Below, in pieces: positions 8,891 to 17,344 of a stretch of DNA of 64,000 nt (the first letter of the stretch is position 1; each line of letters starts with the position of its first letter). Below the pieces are notes generated by a model. The model was not told the DNA's origin. It was given only the letters and a program-made list of their open reading frames with translations, and did not search any database. The translations under genes were made by a program, and so were the position numbers. Source of the DNA: an uncultured Oscillospiraceae bacterium (GTDB taxonomy: Bacteria; Bacillota; Clostridia; Oscillospirales; Oscillospiraceae); the NCBI GenBank assembly GCA_934589225.1, contig CAKTNS010000001.1, positions 62,001 through 126,000 on the forward strand. Reading direction: 5' to 3'.

Positions 8891-9165
8891 AGGCACCTCC
8901 TGCGAATTTCCAGGGAGCGGATATTTCCGGTGATCACCAAATGCTCCCGGGTCATTCGGGCCAGTTCCAAACATTGGCCGCAGATATGCAATTCCCCGAA
9001 GCTCAACCGAATACCGATGTGCTCCCGGTTATATGCCGTAACGCCCCGGTGGTTTTCAATGAAGATTTGTCTGTCCCCCGTCAATTCTACAAGGCTTTGT
9101 CCCGGCAGTATTTCTCCCGGCAGATCGCCCGCCAGCCAGGATAGAAGCGTTTCCTTTCGGTTCAC
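8887..9165 (-). CDS. yqfC: Sporulation protein YqfC (YabP/YqfC family)
   Basis: A 92-residue protein of the YabP/YqfC family, expressed in the mother cell and found paired with yqfD. It contains the typical end pattern (HIGIRLSFGELHICG, then MTREHLVITGNI). The start is a GTG at 9165 with AGGGAGGTGG eight bases upstream; no ATG in frame is better placed. On the minus strand CATAGATT (9186-9193) resembles a sigma-E -10 box. Confidence 0.9.
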   Translation of the reverse strand: MNRKETLLSWLAGDLPGEILPGQSLVELTGDRQIFIENHRGVTAYNREHIGIRLSFGELHICGQCLELARMTREHLVITGNIRSLEIRRRCL

Positions 9166-9185
9166 GGCGTCCACCTCCCTGGAAG

Positions 9186-9223
9186 AATCTATGTATCCGG
9201 GCCCCGGAAATTGCATACCATCT
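9186..9223. promoter_or_regulatory. Possible divergent sigma-E-type promoters between yqfC and the ylbJ-like gene
   Basis: Both strands carry a sequence fitting the sigma-E -10 pattern CATA-N3-T: CATAGATT leftwards at 9186-9193 and CATACCAT rightwards a little downstream. The leftward one has GCAATTT 14 bases upstream, a fair match to the sigma-E -35. The rightward -35 is weak, and the leftward start point would fall very close to the ribosome site. This is inference supported mainly by the sporulation role of both genes. Confidence 0.25.
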
Positions 9224-9239
9224 TCTGAGGTGATGCTCC

Positions 9240-10229
9240 GTGGTGATATTGCTGGCCCTTGGAATGCTGGGGCTGATTCTGGATAGCCGAAGGGCCATGT
9301 TCGGTGCGGCCGAAGGGGTGGAGCTGTGCCTGACGGCGGTGATCCCCTCCCTCCTGCCCTTTTTGTTTTTGTCCATGCTGTTGACGGATAGACTGTGGGG
9401 GCGGAAAAATCGGCTTCTCAGGCCATTGGGGCGGCTCTTTCGACTGCCTGACGGGTCGGAAGCCCTGCTGATTCCGGGGCTTCTGGGGGGCTATCCCGCC
9501 GGGGCTGCCTGTGTGGGCCGGGCCTGGGCCCAGGGGAAAATCACAAAGCGGGATGCCCAACGGCTCTTGGGTTTTTGCAGCAATCCGGGACCGGCCTTTA
9601 TATTTGGAATCATCGGAACGCAGTTCTCTTCGCTGCTGGCACCCTGGGCACTGTGGGGGCTGGTGCTGCTGGGGGCTGTGACCGCGGCTCGGTTGCTGCC
9701 CTCTTGCGAAAAAGAAATCAGGGTCACAGGCGGTGGCGGGGATATTCCGGCGCAGGTGGCACAGGTATTGGGGAATATCTGCGTGTTGGTGATTTTATTT
9801 CGGACAGGCCTTTATTTTTTAGCATCTTATTTCCATTTGGACGGTACAGCCCTTGTGGTTCTGCAAGGACTGCTGGAATTGACCAACGGCTGCTGCGGGC
9901 TGCTGAATATAACCTCCGAGGAAACGCGTTTTTTGCTGGCGGCGGCATTTTTATCCATGGGCGGTCTATGTATCGGTTTGCAAACCAGGCAGGTCACCCG
10001 GGGGCTGTCCTTAAAATACTATTGCCTCGGGAAGCTTATTCAGACTGTGACCGCTGTCTTTTGGAGCTGGGTGCTGCTGAATCGGAGCTGGGGCTGGCCG
10101 GCTCTAGTGGGAGGAGTATTGCTGCTATGGAAAAAGTTTGGAAAGAAGGTAGCTTTTTTGAAGGAACCGTTGTATACTGTTGGTAAAAAAGATTCCAGGA
10201 GGAGAGTATGCTTTTCCGAAAGAAAATAG
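9240..10229 (+). CDS. YlbJ-like sporulation integral membrane protein (SpoVV-related)
   Basis: YlbJ/SpoVV-type proteins resemble nucleoside transporters; SpoVV moves dipicolinic acid across the outer forespore membrane in Bacillus. The 329-residue product has about eight hydrophobic segments. It includes the family-like stretch PSLLPFLFLSMLL near residue 35, LLGGYPAGAACVG (about 85), and LLGFCSNPGPAFIFGIIG (about 110). It is somewhat shorter than Bacillus YlbJ (about 400). The start is GTG at 9240 with GAGGTGAT upstream. The neighbouring yqfC/yqfD support a mother-cell role. Family-level assignment is firm; the transported substrate is inferred. Confidence 0.82.
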   Translation: MVILLALGMLGLILDSRRAMFGAAEGVELCLTAVIPSLLPFLFLSMLLTDRLWGRKNRLLRPLGRLFRLPDGSEALLIPGLLGGYPAGAACVGRAWAQGKITKRDAQRLLGFCSNPGPAFIFGIIGTQFSSLLAPWALWGLVLLGAVTAARLLPSCEKEIRVTGGGGDIPAQVAQVLGNICVLVILFRTGLYFLASYFHLDGTALVVLQGLLELTNGCCGLLNITSEETRFLLAAAFLSMGGLCIGLQTRQVTRGLSLKYYCLGKLIQTVTAVFWSWVLLNRSWGWPALVGGVLLLWKKFGKKVAFLKEPLYTVGKKDSRRRVCFSERK

Positions 10230-10417
10230 AGCGGGCCTGCGCCTATTGCAGCCATGGAGTGGCCTTGTGTGACGATCAGATTTTATGTGTCAAAAAAGGG
10301 ATCCGTAGTCCGGAGGGCAGCTGCCGCCGGTTTCAGTATGATCCCTTTAAGCGGATCCCCTCCAAGCCCAAGGCCATGGATTTTAAAAAATATGACGAGG
10401 ATGACTATTCCCTGTAA
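10208..10417 (+). CDS. Small cysteine-rich protein of unknown function
   Basis: A 69-residue basic protein overlapping the end of the ylbJ-like gene by 22 bases, with an excellent ribosome site (AGGAGGAGAGT before ATG). It has CAYC at residues 10-13 and further cysteines at about 21, 27 and 39, which suggests a small zinc ribbon. The tail is acidic (YDEDDYSL). I do not recognise a named family. The overlap suggests coexpression with the membrane protein, possibly in the mother cell. Confidence 0.75.
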   Translation: MLFRKKIERACAYCSHGVALCDDQILCVKKGIRSPEGSCRRFQYDPFKRIPSKPKAMDFKKYDEDDYSL

Positions 10418-10456
10418 AAGCGAAGGGTTTAGCCGGAATGTAAAAGCATTCAAAAA

Positions 10457-10490
10457 CACCCTGCCTGGGCAAGGAAGCCTGAGCAGGGTG
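10457..10490. terminator. Bidirectional terminator between convergent genes
   Basis: CACCCTGC (10457-10464) pairs with GCAGGGTG (10483-10490). A T-rich stretch follows on the plus side and an A run precedes it, which serves the minus direction (TTTTTGAATG after ligA). It lies between the small cysteine-rich gene and ligA. Confidence 0.6.
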
Positions 10491-10501
10491 CTTTGTTCAC
10501 A

Positions 10502-12478
10502 TTATTCGGAAATCAATTCAAGAAATTCATCTTCTGTGAGAATGGGGATCCCCAGTTCCTGGGCCTTCCGGGCCTTGGAGCCCGCATTTTCACCGGCTAC
10601 CACGAAACTGGTCTTCTTGGAAACGGAGCCTGCGGCCTTTCCGCCGAAACGTTCAATTTGCTCTGTGGCCTCCTCCCGGGTAAAACGGGAAAGGCTGCCG
10701 GTCAGAACAATGGTTTTCCCGGAGAACCGGGTGTCCTGTATGGTTTGGGTGGATTCAAAATTCACACCGGCTTCCTTCAGGCGGCGGATCATGTGCCGGG
10801 ATTGAGGCTGCTCAAACCATTCGTGAATGCTTTCGGCGGTAACAGCACCGACATCGGCCACATTGGTCAATTCTTCCACAGAGGCATTCATCAGGTTTTC
10901 CAGATTGCCGAAGGCCGATGCCAGGGTTTTTCCGGTTTTGGCGCCAACCTGACGGATACCCAGGGCGAAAATCAGCTTGGAAACATCCTGGTGCTTGCTG
11001 GCCTCAATGGCATTCAGCAGCTTCTGGGCGGCCTTGGTCCCGGATTTCCAGAGTCCGGAGAGTTCCTCCAGGGTCAGATAATAGATGTCTGCCGGTGCGT
11101 GAATGGCCCCTTTGGCAATGAGGCTGTCCACAATGGCGCTGCCCAGGCCTTCAATATCCATGGCATCCCGGCTGACAAAATGGGCGATGTTCCGGCTCAA
11201 CTGGGCAGGGCATTCCGCACCGGTGCAGCGCAAGAATGCCCCATCCTCGTCCCGCTGGACAGGGGCACCGCAGACCGGACAATTTTTCGGCAGAAAATAG
11301 GGCACGGCATCCGCCGGGCGGCGGGACAGGTCAACCTCCAGAATTTCGGGGATGATCTCCCCTGCCTTGCGGATTTTCACCGTATCGCCGATGCGGACAT
11401 CCAGCCGGGAGATAAAGTCCTGATTGTGCAAGGTGGCATTGGTCACGGTGGTTCCCGCCAGCTGAATGGGACGGACCACGGCCTTGGGGGTCAAAACACC
11501 GGTACGCCCCACCTGAATGACAACATCCTCTACCACCGTCAACTTTTCTTCCGGAGGGTACTTATAGGCAACGGCCCACCGGGGGAATTTGGCGGTGGCC
11601 CCTAAGACTTCCCGGGCGGCCAGATCATCCAGCTTGATCACCGCCCCGTCAATATCGCAGGTGTATTTTTCCCGTTCCAAATTGATGCGGCTGACTTCCT
11701 TTTGAATTTCGGAGGCATCGGACAGGCACTGATAGGGAATCACCTTAAAGTGCAGCTGTTTCAGATATTCCAGAGATTCCCGGTGGCTTTGGAAGGACAT
11801 GCCCTCTGCCAGCTGGATATTAAAAATCAGAATATCCAGCTTCCGCTTGGCGGTGATTTTGGAGTCCTTCTGGCGCAGGGAACCGGCGGCGGCATTTCGG
11901 GGATTAGCAAAGGTTTTTTCGCCGTTTTCTTCCAATGCTTCGTTCAGGCTTCGGAAGGTTTTCTTGGGCATGAACACCTCGCCCCGGACGATCAAACGCT
12001 CCGGCGCGTTTTGAAGAGTCATGGGGATGGAGCGAATGGTCCGCAGATTCTCGGTCACATCCTCACCCACGACTCCGTCGCCTCGGGTCGCCCCCTGGAC
12101 AAACTGGCCGTTTACATACTCCAAGGCCACGGACAGCCCGTCAATTTTGGGTTCCACCGAGAATTGGGCACCCGGTACGGCCTCCCGGACACGGCTTAAA
12201 AAGTCGTCCAGTTCTTCCGTGCTGAATACATCCTGCAAACTCATAAGGGGCACCGCATGGGGGATTTCCGCAAAAGTATTCACGGCCTGCCCCCCCACCC
12301 GCTTGGTGGGAGAGTCTGGCAGCGCAAGCTCCGGGTGGGCCTTTTCCAGGTCCTCCAGCTCCCGCAGCAGCCGGTCGTATTCAAAATCCTGCATGGTGGG
12401 ATCGTCCAGTACATAATAGCGGTAACCTGCTTCGTTAAGAAGCGTTGTCAGCTCCCGGATTCTCTCTTTCGGTTCCAT
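10502..12478 (-). CDS. ligA: NAD-dependent DNA ligase LigA
   Basis: LigA seals nicks in replication and repair using NAD. The 658 residues show the Ia domain, the adenylation domain with active lysine in EPKIDGLSVALEY (about 112), the OB fold, and a four-Cys zinc finger (CPVCG, then CTGAEC, about 400-425). Helix-hairpin-helix repeats and a C-terminal BRCT domain (FSGKTIVLTGSL onward) follow. The ATG follows CAGGAGGTCTAT. The first 44 bases lie inside the end of yunB, which is read in another frame. Confidence 0.97.
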   Translation of the reverse strand: MEPKERIRELTTLLNEAGYRYYVLDDPTMQDFEYDRLLRELEDLEKAHPELALPDSPTKRVGGQAVNTFAEIPHAVPLMSLQDVFSTEELDDFLSRVREAVPGAQFSVEPKIDGLSVALEYVNGQFVQGATRGDGVVGEDVTENLRTIRSIPMTLQNAPERLIVRGEVFMPKKTFRSLNEALEENGEKTFANPRNAAAGSLRQKDSKITAKRKLDILIFNIQLAEGMSFQSHRESLEYLKQLHFKVIPYQCLSDASEIQKEVSRINLEREKYTCDIDGAVIKLDDLAAREVLGATAKFPRWAVAYKYPPEEKLTVVEDVVIQVGRTGVLTPKAVVRPIQLAGTTVTNATLHNQDFISRLDVRIGDTVKIRKAGEIIPEILEVDLSRRPADAVPYFLPKNCPVCGAPVQRDEDGAFLRCTGAECPAQLSRNIAHFVSRDAMDIEGLGSAIVDSLIAKGAIHAPADIYYLTLEELSGLWKSGTKAAQKLLNAIEASKHQDVSKLIFALGIRQVGAKTGKTLASAFGNLENLMNASVEELTNVADVGAVTAESIHEWFEQPQSRHMIRRLKEAGVNFESTQTIQDTRFSGKTIVLTGSLSRFTREEATEQIERFGGKAAGSVSKKTSFVVAGENAGSKARKAQELGIPILTEDEFLELISE

Positions 12479-13112
12479 ATAGACCTCCTGTGGTCAAAAA
12501 AGTGTTTGGGACTTCCCCAACGATCACGGTTTCCGCAACGACCACCTGACTGGAAACAGAAAAGTGCTCGGCCTGTCCCAAAACCAGAATACTAACATCG
12601 ACCGTGATCTCCATGATCAGTCGGTGGAGGGTCTGATTGATGCCCGCTTGCTGGAATTGGCTGTCAAAGGCCGCCTCGGAATTTCGGACGGCCAGCACAT
12701 GGACCGGAATACAGAAGCCTTTTCCGGCAAAAAGCTCCGGAAGGAGCAGGCTTCCGATGGGGATGCCGATTTTGGAGGTGTCGAGAGACAGAATTTCCTG
12801 ATTCAATAGGGTCAGAAGTTCTGTTTTCAGTCGGTTGACCTCCAGGATATTTGTTTTCATGGCGGTGATCCTGCCGTTTAAGTCCTTCTCGAAATAAACG
12901 ATCCGGTCATAGGCTACATTGTTTTGTGCCAACTGGCTGGTCAGTGCGTCATTGGCAAGATCGGAGGTAGAGTTTTTTACTTGGGTCTGGGCCAATTCCC
13001 GCAGCAGCGGGCGATAGTGGGTCCGAAACAGTAAGAACAGGCCCAATAGCACCGCAGACAACAGAAGAAGCTTTATGCCCAAACGGACAAGACAGACCTT
13101 CAACCGGCGCAA
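12435..13112 (-). CDS. yunB: Sporulation protein YunB
   Basis: YunB is a sigma-E-dependent membrane-anchored sporulation protein. The 225 residues start with a basic N-terminus and one hydrophobic segment (about 12-28, LGIKLLLLSAVLLGLFLLF). The conserved extracytoplasmic part follows, with NDALTSQLAQ, IVYFEKDLNGRITAM and IGIPIGSLLLPELFAGKG. It overlaps ligA by 44 bases, an unusually long overlap; the YunB tail after about residue 205 is therefore constrained by the ligA start and ribosome site. Confidence 0.9.
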   Translation of the reverse strand: MRRLKVCLVRLGIKLLLLSAVLLGLFLLFRTHYRPLLRELAQTQVKNSTSDLANDALTSQLAQNNVAYDRIVYFEKDLNGRITAMKTNILEVNRLKTELLTLLNQEILSLDTSKIGIPIGSLLLPELFAGKGFCIPVHVLAVRNSEAAFDSQFQQAGINQTLHRLIMEITVDVSILVLGQAEHFSVSSQVVVAETVIVGEVPNTFLTTGGLYGTERENPGADNAS

Positions 13113-13168
13113 ACCACCACCCCCATTGAATAGGCTATGGCTCCAAAGGGCGGATCATTCCTGCCCGG

Positions 13169-15556
13169 TCATAGTTTTTTCATATGGGTGCCCGCGGCCT
13201 TGGCCATGAGCTTTTTGGTGCCGATGTCATCAAAGGCAACTTCCAGCAAGGCGTCGCCGCCCATTGTCAGCACGGACAATACCATGCCCTTGCCAAAAGC
13301 GGCGTGCATGACCATGTCGCCTTTGCGGAACTCCGGAATGGGGGCTGCGGGAGCCGCCTGGGCCCGAAGGGCCGAAGACAGATACCCGCTTCCACGGGCC
13401 ACATGCCGCTCGTAGCTCTCCCGTCTTCCCTCCTGTACCTGGGGGTGATAGCCGCCGCGCTTGACGATACAGCTCTCAGGAATTTCCTTTAAAAACCGGG
13501 AAGGCAGCGCCGAGGAGGTGCGGCCGTAGATCATGCGCTGTCTGGCGTGGCTGACAGTCAGGGTTTTCTTTGCCCGGGTGATGGCCACATAGCAAAGGCG
13601 GCGCTCCTCCTCCATCTCCTCCTGGTCACCGATGGCCCGCAAGCCGGGGAACAGGCCGTCTTCAAAGCCTACCAGGAATACATGGGGAAATTCCAGGCCC
13701 TTGGCAGAGTGGATGGTCATCATCACTACCGCGTCGTCCCCTTCGTTGTACTGCTCTAAGTCCGTATAGAGGGAGATTTCTTCCAGGAAACCGGCCAGGC
13801 TGGGTTCGGTGGTATTGGCCAGGTAAGACTGGATGCTGGATTTTAATTCCTTGACGTTTTCCAGCCGGGTCTTGTTCTCCTCCGTAGGCTTGTTCGTCAG
13901 CATTTCGGCATAGCCTGTGCGGACCAGCAGCTCGTCATAGAATTCCGGCAGACTCATACCGCTCTCCAAAAGCCCCGCCAGGTCCTCAATCAAGGCGGAG
14001 AACCGCAGAAGCTTTTCGGCGGATTTTTCCAAAGGCCCGTAATTGTAAGGGTCACAGACCACGTCGTAGACGCTCTTCCCTTCCGCCTCGGCCAGCTTTT
14101 GGACGGCTTCGATGGTTTTTGTTCCCAGTCCTCTGGGCGGGTTATTGATGATCCGCTCCAAACGGAGGTCATCCGAGCGGTTGTTGATGACACACAGATA
14201 GGACAGCATGTCCTTGATTTCCGAGCGCTCAAAGAAGCGCATACCGCCGATGACCCGGTAGGGAATGCCGTTCCGTTTCAGGGCATATTCCATGGAGTTG
14301 GACTGGGCGTTGGTCCGGTACAAAATGGCATAGTCTTTAAAATCGTGGCCCTTGGACTTGGAAAGGATTTGGCTGGCGACGAAATTGCCCTCCGCCCCTT
14401 CTGTTTCGGCTTCGTAGACCAGAATCGGTTCCCCGCTGCCGTTGGAGGTCCAAAGATGCTTTCCCTTCCGCCCCTGATTGTGGGCGATCACCGCATTGGC
14501 CGCATCCAGAATGGACTGGGTGGAACGGTAATTCTGCTCCAGGCGAATGGCTCTGGCACCAGGGTACTGCTCCTCAAAATTCAGAATATTCTCAATGGTT
14601 GCCCCCCGGAACCGGTAAATACTCTGGTCATCGTCACCGACGACGCAGATGTTGCGGCGTTTTCCGGCGAGAAGTTCTGTCAGAAGATACTGCACGTGGT
14701 TGGTATCCTGATACTCGTCAACCAAAACATAATGGAATTTTCTTTGGTAAAACTCCCGGACTTCCTCATCCTGCTGGAGAAGCTTTACGGTCACACAGAG
14801 GATGTCGTCAAAGTCCAGGGCGTTGTTGTCCTTCAGACGCTTCTGATAAATGCCGTAAACCTTGGCGATCTGCACAATGCGAAGATCCGAGGCTCCCCGG
14901 CTGTCCTCCAGCATCTGCTCCGGGGAAATGAGCCGGTCTTTCTGCCTGCCGATGATGCTCAAGACATAGCGGGGAGGAAAGGTTTTATCATCCAGGCCCA
15001 GGTCCTTGAGGATCTCTTTCATCAGACGCTCGGAGTCGGAGGTATCGTAAATGGTAAAGCTGGAGGTATACCCCATGCGGTCAATGTATTTCCGCAAGAT
15101 CCGGCAGCAGGCGGCATGGAAGGTCATAGCCCAGATGTCTTCCGCCCCTTCCCCCAGCATGGCGGTCAGACGCTCCTTCAGCTCTCCGGCGGCCTTGTTG
15201 GTAAAGGTGATGGCAATAACATTCCAGGGATTTGCAGGCTCCAGGGTACACAGCCGGTCTGCACGGTCCAGCTGCTCCTGGGTGGGCTCGGCGGGCAGGT
15301 TTTCCAGAAAATAGACATCCTCGTCTTGGACCTCTCCCGGGATCTCCCGACCGTCAGAAGCCCGGCCATAGCGCAGGATGTTGGCAATTCGGTTGATGAG
15401 CACGGTGGTCTTGCCGCTTCCGGCGCCGGCCAGCAGCAGCAAGGGCCCTTCCGTGGTCAATACAGCTTCCCGCTGCATATCGTTCAGGAACGCAAAACGG
15501 GAAGCAATATAATTTCGGCGGGCGGTCAAAAATCGGGAATCCAATTCATCATTCAT
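13169..15556 (-). CDS. pcrA: ATP-dependent DNA helicase PcrA (UvrD/Rep family)
   Basis: PcrA is the essential superfamily 1A 3'-5' helicase of Gram-positives, acting in repair and in clearing RecA or stalled transcription complexes. Visible motifs are Walker A AGAGSGKTTVLINR, Ia ITFTNKAAGELKERL, II VDEYQDTN, III GDDDQSIYRFRGA, IV LEQNYRST and the VI-region VAITRAKKTL. The C-terminal tail ends with a GDMVMHAAFGKGMVL module, typical of the PcrA RNA polymerase-binding end. I prefer the ATG at 15556 (AGGTG five bases upstream); another ATG at 15571 adds five residues. A second family member lies at 34124-36271. Confidence 0.95.
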   Translation of the reverse strand: MNDELDSRFLTARRNYIASRFAFLNDMQREAVLTTEGPLLLLAGAGSGKTTVLINRIANILRYGRASDGREIPGEVQDEDVYFLENLPAEPTQEQLDRADRLCTLEPANPWNVIAITFTNKAAGELKERLTAMLGEGAEDIWAMTFHAACCRILRKYIDRMGYTSSFTIYDTSDSERLMKEILKDLGLDDKTFPPRYVLSIIGRQKDRLISPEQMLEDSRGASDLRIVQIAKVYGIYQKRLKDNNALDFDDILCVTVKLLQQDEEVREFYQRKFHYVLVDEYQDTNHVQYLLTELLAGKRRNICVVGDDDQSIYRFRGATIENILNFEEQYPGARAIRLEQNYRSTQSILDAANAVIAHNQGRKGKHLWTSNGSGEPILVYEAETEGAEGNFVASQILSKSKGHDFKDYAILYRTNAQSNSMEYALKRNGIPYRVIGGMRFFERSEIKDMLSYLCVINNRSDDLRLERIINNPPRGLGTKTIEAVQKLAEAEGKSVYDVVCDPYNYGPLEKSAEKLLRFSALIEDLAGLLESGMSLPEFYDELLVRTGYAEMLTNKPTEENKTRLENVKELKSSIQSYLANTTEPSLAGFLEEISLYTDLEQYNEGDDAVVMMTIHSAKGLEFPHVFLVGFEDGLFPGLRAIGDQEEMEEERRLCYVAITRAKKTLTVSHARQRMIYGRTSSALPSRFLKEIPESCIVKRGGYHPQVQEGRRESYERHVARGSGYLSSALRAQAAPAAPIPEFRKGDMVMHAAFGKGMVLSVLTMGGDALLEVAFDDIGTKKLMAKAAGTHMKKL

Positions 15557-15676
15557 AGAAGCACCTATCATTTCTTTCTAAGGAACCTCAAATTTGATTG
15601 GCCAGCGCCGTTTCTTCAAAGGTCCCCTCATTCGTGGCTTCTATTTTACCGCAGAAGGGTAAAAATTGCAAGCGGT

Positions 15677-16390
15677 TTACAGTTCCTCTGTCAGCTTCCC
15701 CCGAAGAAGGCCCAGGGCCTTTCGCTCCACACGGGAGACCTGGACCTGGCTGATGCCCAGGACCTGGGCGGTGCGCTGCTGGGTCAGTCCATGGAAATAG
15801 CGCAGCGAAACCACCCGGCGCTCCCGCTCCGGCAGGGCTTGGATCGCCTGACGCAAGGCGATTTTTTCCACCATCCGTTCTTCGGATTCCGTGTCCGTCA
15901 GCACATTTTCCAGCGTAAACCCTTCCTCGCCGGTTTCCCGATAGATGGACTCCGTGGCGGCGGTAGCGGTTTCGGCCATGGCAATTTCTTCCGGAGCCAG
16001 GCCGGTCTCACAGGAAAGCTCTGACAGTCCCGGCTCCCGGCCCAGCTGCAAGGTCAGCCGACTGCGGGCGGCTTTGATGGCGGCAGACTGTTCTTTAAGA
16101 CCCCTGGATACTTTTACGGCGCCGTCATCCCGGAGGAATCTTCGAATCTCTCCGGAGATTTTCGGTACGGCGTAGGTGGAAAACTGGGTGCCGAAAGCCG
16201 GGTCAAAACGTTCCACCGCTTTGAGAAACCCCAGGCAGCCCAATTGGTACAGGTCTTCCAGCTCCGTTCCCCGGCCCTGGAACCGCCGGGCCACCGCCCA
16301 GATCAGTCCGGCGTTTTCACTGACCAGCTGCTCTGCTGCGGAAGGGTCTCCCGATTGTGCCCGGGCGATCAGCTCCTCCGGGACACTCAT
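15677..16390 (-). CDS. sigF: RNA polymerase sigma-F factor (forespore)
   Basis: Sigma-F directs the first forespore-specific transcription. The 237 residues contain region 2 (LEDLYQLGCLGFLKAVERFD, then TYAVPKISGEIRRFLRDDG), region 3, and region 4 with the helix-turn-helix (LTQQRTAQVLGISQVQVSRVE). Its place as third gene after spoIIAA and spoIIAB, overlapping spoIIAB by 4 bases, identifies it as sigma-F rather than the related sigma-G or sigma-B. Confidence 0.95.
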   Translation of the reverse strand: MSVPEELIARAQSGDPSAAEQLVSENAGLIWAVARRFQGRGTELEDLYQLGCLGFLKAVERFDPAFGTQFSTYAVPKISGEIRRFLRDDGAVKVSRGLKEQSAAIKAARSRLTLQLGREPGLSELSCETGLAPEEIAMAETATAATESIYRETGEEGFTLENVLTDTESEERMVEKIALRQAIQALPERERRVVSLRYFHGLTQQRTAQVLGISQVQVSRVERKALGLLRGKLTEEL

Positions 16391-16818
16391 TGCCGCCGTT
16401 GGAGCTTCCGGCGCATATGTACGGAGGTGCCCCGCCCTTCCACGGAGGTGATTTCCAAGCTGGACATAAAGCTTTCCATAATGGTAAAGCCCATACCGCT
16501 GCGTTCCGCGCCTCCGGTGGTGAAGCTGGGCCGCCGGGCCTGCTCTACGTCCGGAATACCCACGCCTTTGTCCTTGATGACAATATCCAAAACGTTGTCT
16601 TTGAGGATCCGGCAGCGAAGGGTGATGATGCCTAACTCCTTGGGGTAGGCGTGGACGATGCAGTTTGTGACCGCTTCGGAAACCGCTGTGCGAATATCCC
16701 CCAGCTCTTCCAGGGTGGGGTCCAGCTGCGCTGCAAAACAGGCCACGGCGCTTCTGGCAAAGGCCTCATTGCAGGATTTGCTGGGAAACTCCAAAATCAT
16801 ATAATTGCCGAATTTCAT
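16387..16818 (-). CDS. spoIIAB: Anti-sigma-F factor SpoIIAB (serine kinase)
   Basis: SpoIIAB binds and silences sigma-F and phosphorylates SpoIIAA. The 143-residue GHKL-type kinase shows the N box (RTAVSEAVTNCIVHAY, about 39-54), G1 DKGVGIPD, and G2 with GSGMGFTIM-like GAERSGMGFTIMESF. It overlaps both neighbours by 4 bases, which fits stoichiometric, translationally coupled production. Confidence 0.96.
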   Translation of the reverse strand: MKFGNYMILEFPSKSCNEAFARSAVACFAAQLDPTLEELGDIRTAVSEAVTNCIVHAYPKELGIITLRCRILKDNVLDIVIKDKGVGIPDVEQARRPSFTTGGAERSGMGFTIMESFMSSLEITSVEGRGTSVHMRRKLQRRQ

Positions 16819-17132
16819 GATACCGCCTCCCGAATTTCTACAAGCTTGTCCAGGCCGGAGGCCCGGAATACCCGCATAGGCTGGGGAGAAATGCCGGTAA
16901 GCAGCAGCTTTCCCTCAATTTGACTCATGCTGCGCAAAGCGTTGATGACCACCGCAATACCGGAAGAATCCACAAAGGTCACGTCCCGAAAATCCAGAAC
17001 GCAAACCTCCGGCATATAGGTTTCGATTTTTGCGGCGATCACCTGAATATAAGCCTTGGCACAGTGGTGGTCAATTTCTCCGGTCAGAGCAATGGTCAGT
17101 TTTCCACTGTCCAGAAAACTGGTGAAATGCAT
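16815..17132 (-). CDS. spoIIAA: Anti-sigma-F factor antagonist SpoIIAA
   Basis: SpoIIAA in its dephosphorylated form releases sigma-F from SpoIIAB. This 105-residue STAS protein has the phosphorylation-site segment DFRDVTFVDSSGIAVV (about 45-60), including the conserved Asp-Ser-Ser. The ATG follows AAAGGAGGAACTTATC. It is the first gene of the spoIIA operon; upstream only 80 bases remain before the valS terminator, so its promoter must lie there. Confidence 0.95.
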   Translation of the reverse strand: MHFTSFLDSGKLTIALTGEIDHHCAKAYIQVIAAKIETYMPEVCVLDFRDVTFVDSSGIAVVINALRSMSQIEGKLLLTGISPQPMRVFRASGLDKLVEIREAVS

Positions 17133-17213
17133 GATAAGTTCCTCCTTTGTGTGTGGTGCTATTCAGTATAGCTTTTGACAACCGCACTTCCTGTCGGAAT
17201 GGCCTCCGGGAAT

Positions 17214-17248
17214 AAAAAAAGCCGGAAAGAGGCAGGCGCTCTTTCCGG
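17214..17248 (-). terminator. Intrinsic terminator downstream of valS
   Basis: CCGGAAAGAG (17222-17231) and CTCTTTCCGG (17239-17248) form ten perfect pairs with a 7-base loop. The hairpin is followed in the minus direction by GC and a run of seven T (17214-17220). It isolates valS from the spoIIA operon. Confidence 0.88.
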
Positions 17249-17280
17249 ACAAAAGGATTGTTCAGGTGATTTTCAACAAC

Positions 17281-17320
17281 TACAAAGTGGGAACAGCCCG
17301 AAGACCGTTCCCACTTTGTA
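17281..17320. repeat. Perfect 14-base inverted repeat just after valS
   Basis: TACAAAGTGGGAAC (17281-17294) is repeated inverted at 17307-17320 around a 12-base loop, 25 bases past the valS stop. No T run follows in either direction, so it is not a classical terminator. It could protect the 3' end of the valS message or act with the terminator at 17214-17248. Confidence 0.7.
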
Positions 17321-17344
17321 TCGATTGATCCAGAGTTTCCCAAA

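Noticed and set aside
14099..16024. Open frame of 641 codons on the plus strand opposite pcrA and sigF
   Set aside because: It mirrors two well-supported genes, has no ribosome site or family-like sequence, and crosses their intergenic region; an antisense shadow of GC-rich coding DNA.
17133..17213. Possible sigma-H promoter of the spoIIA operon (ACAGGAAGT ... ACTGAAT)
   Set aside because: Both boxes look right but the spacing is too long by several bases compared with known sigma-H promoters; left unannotated.
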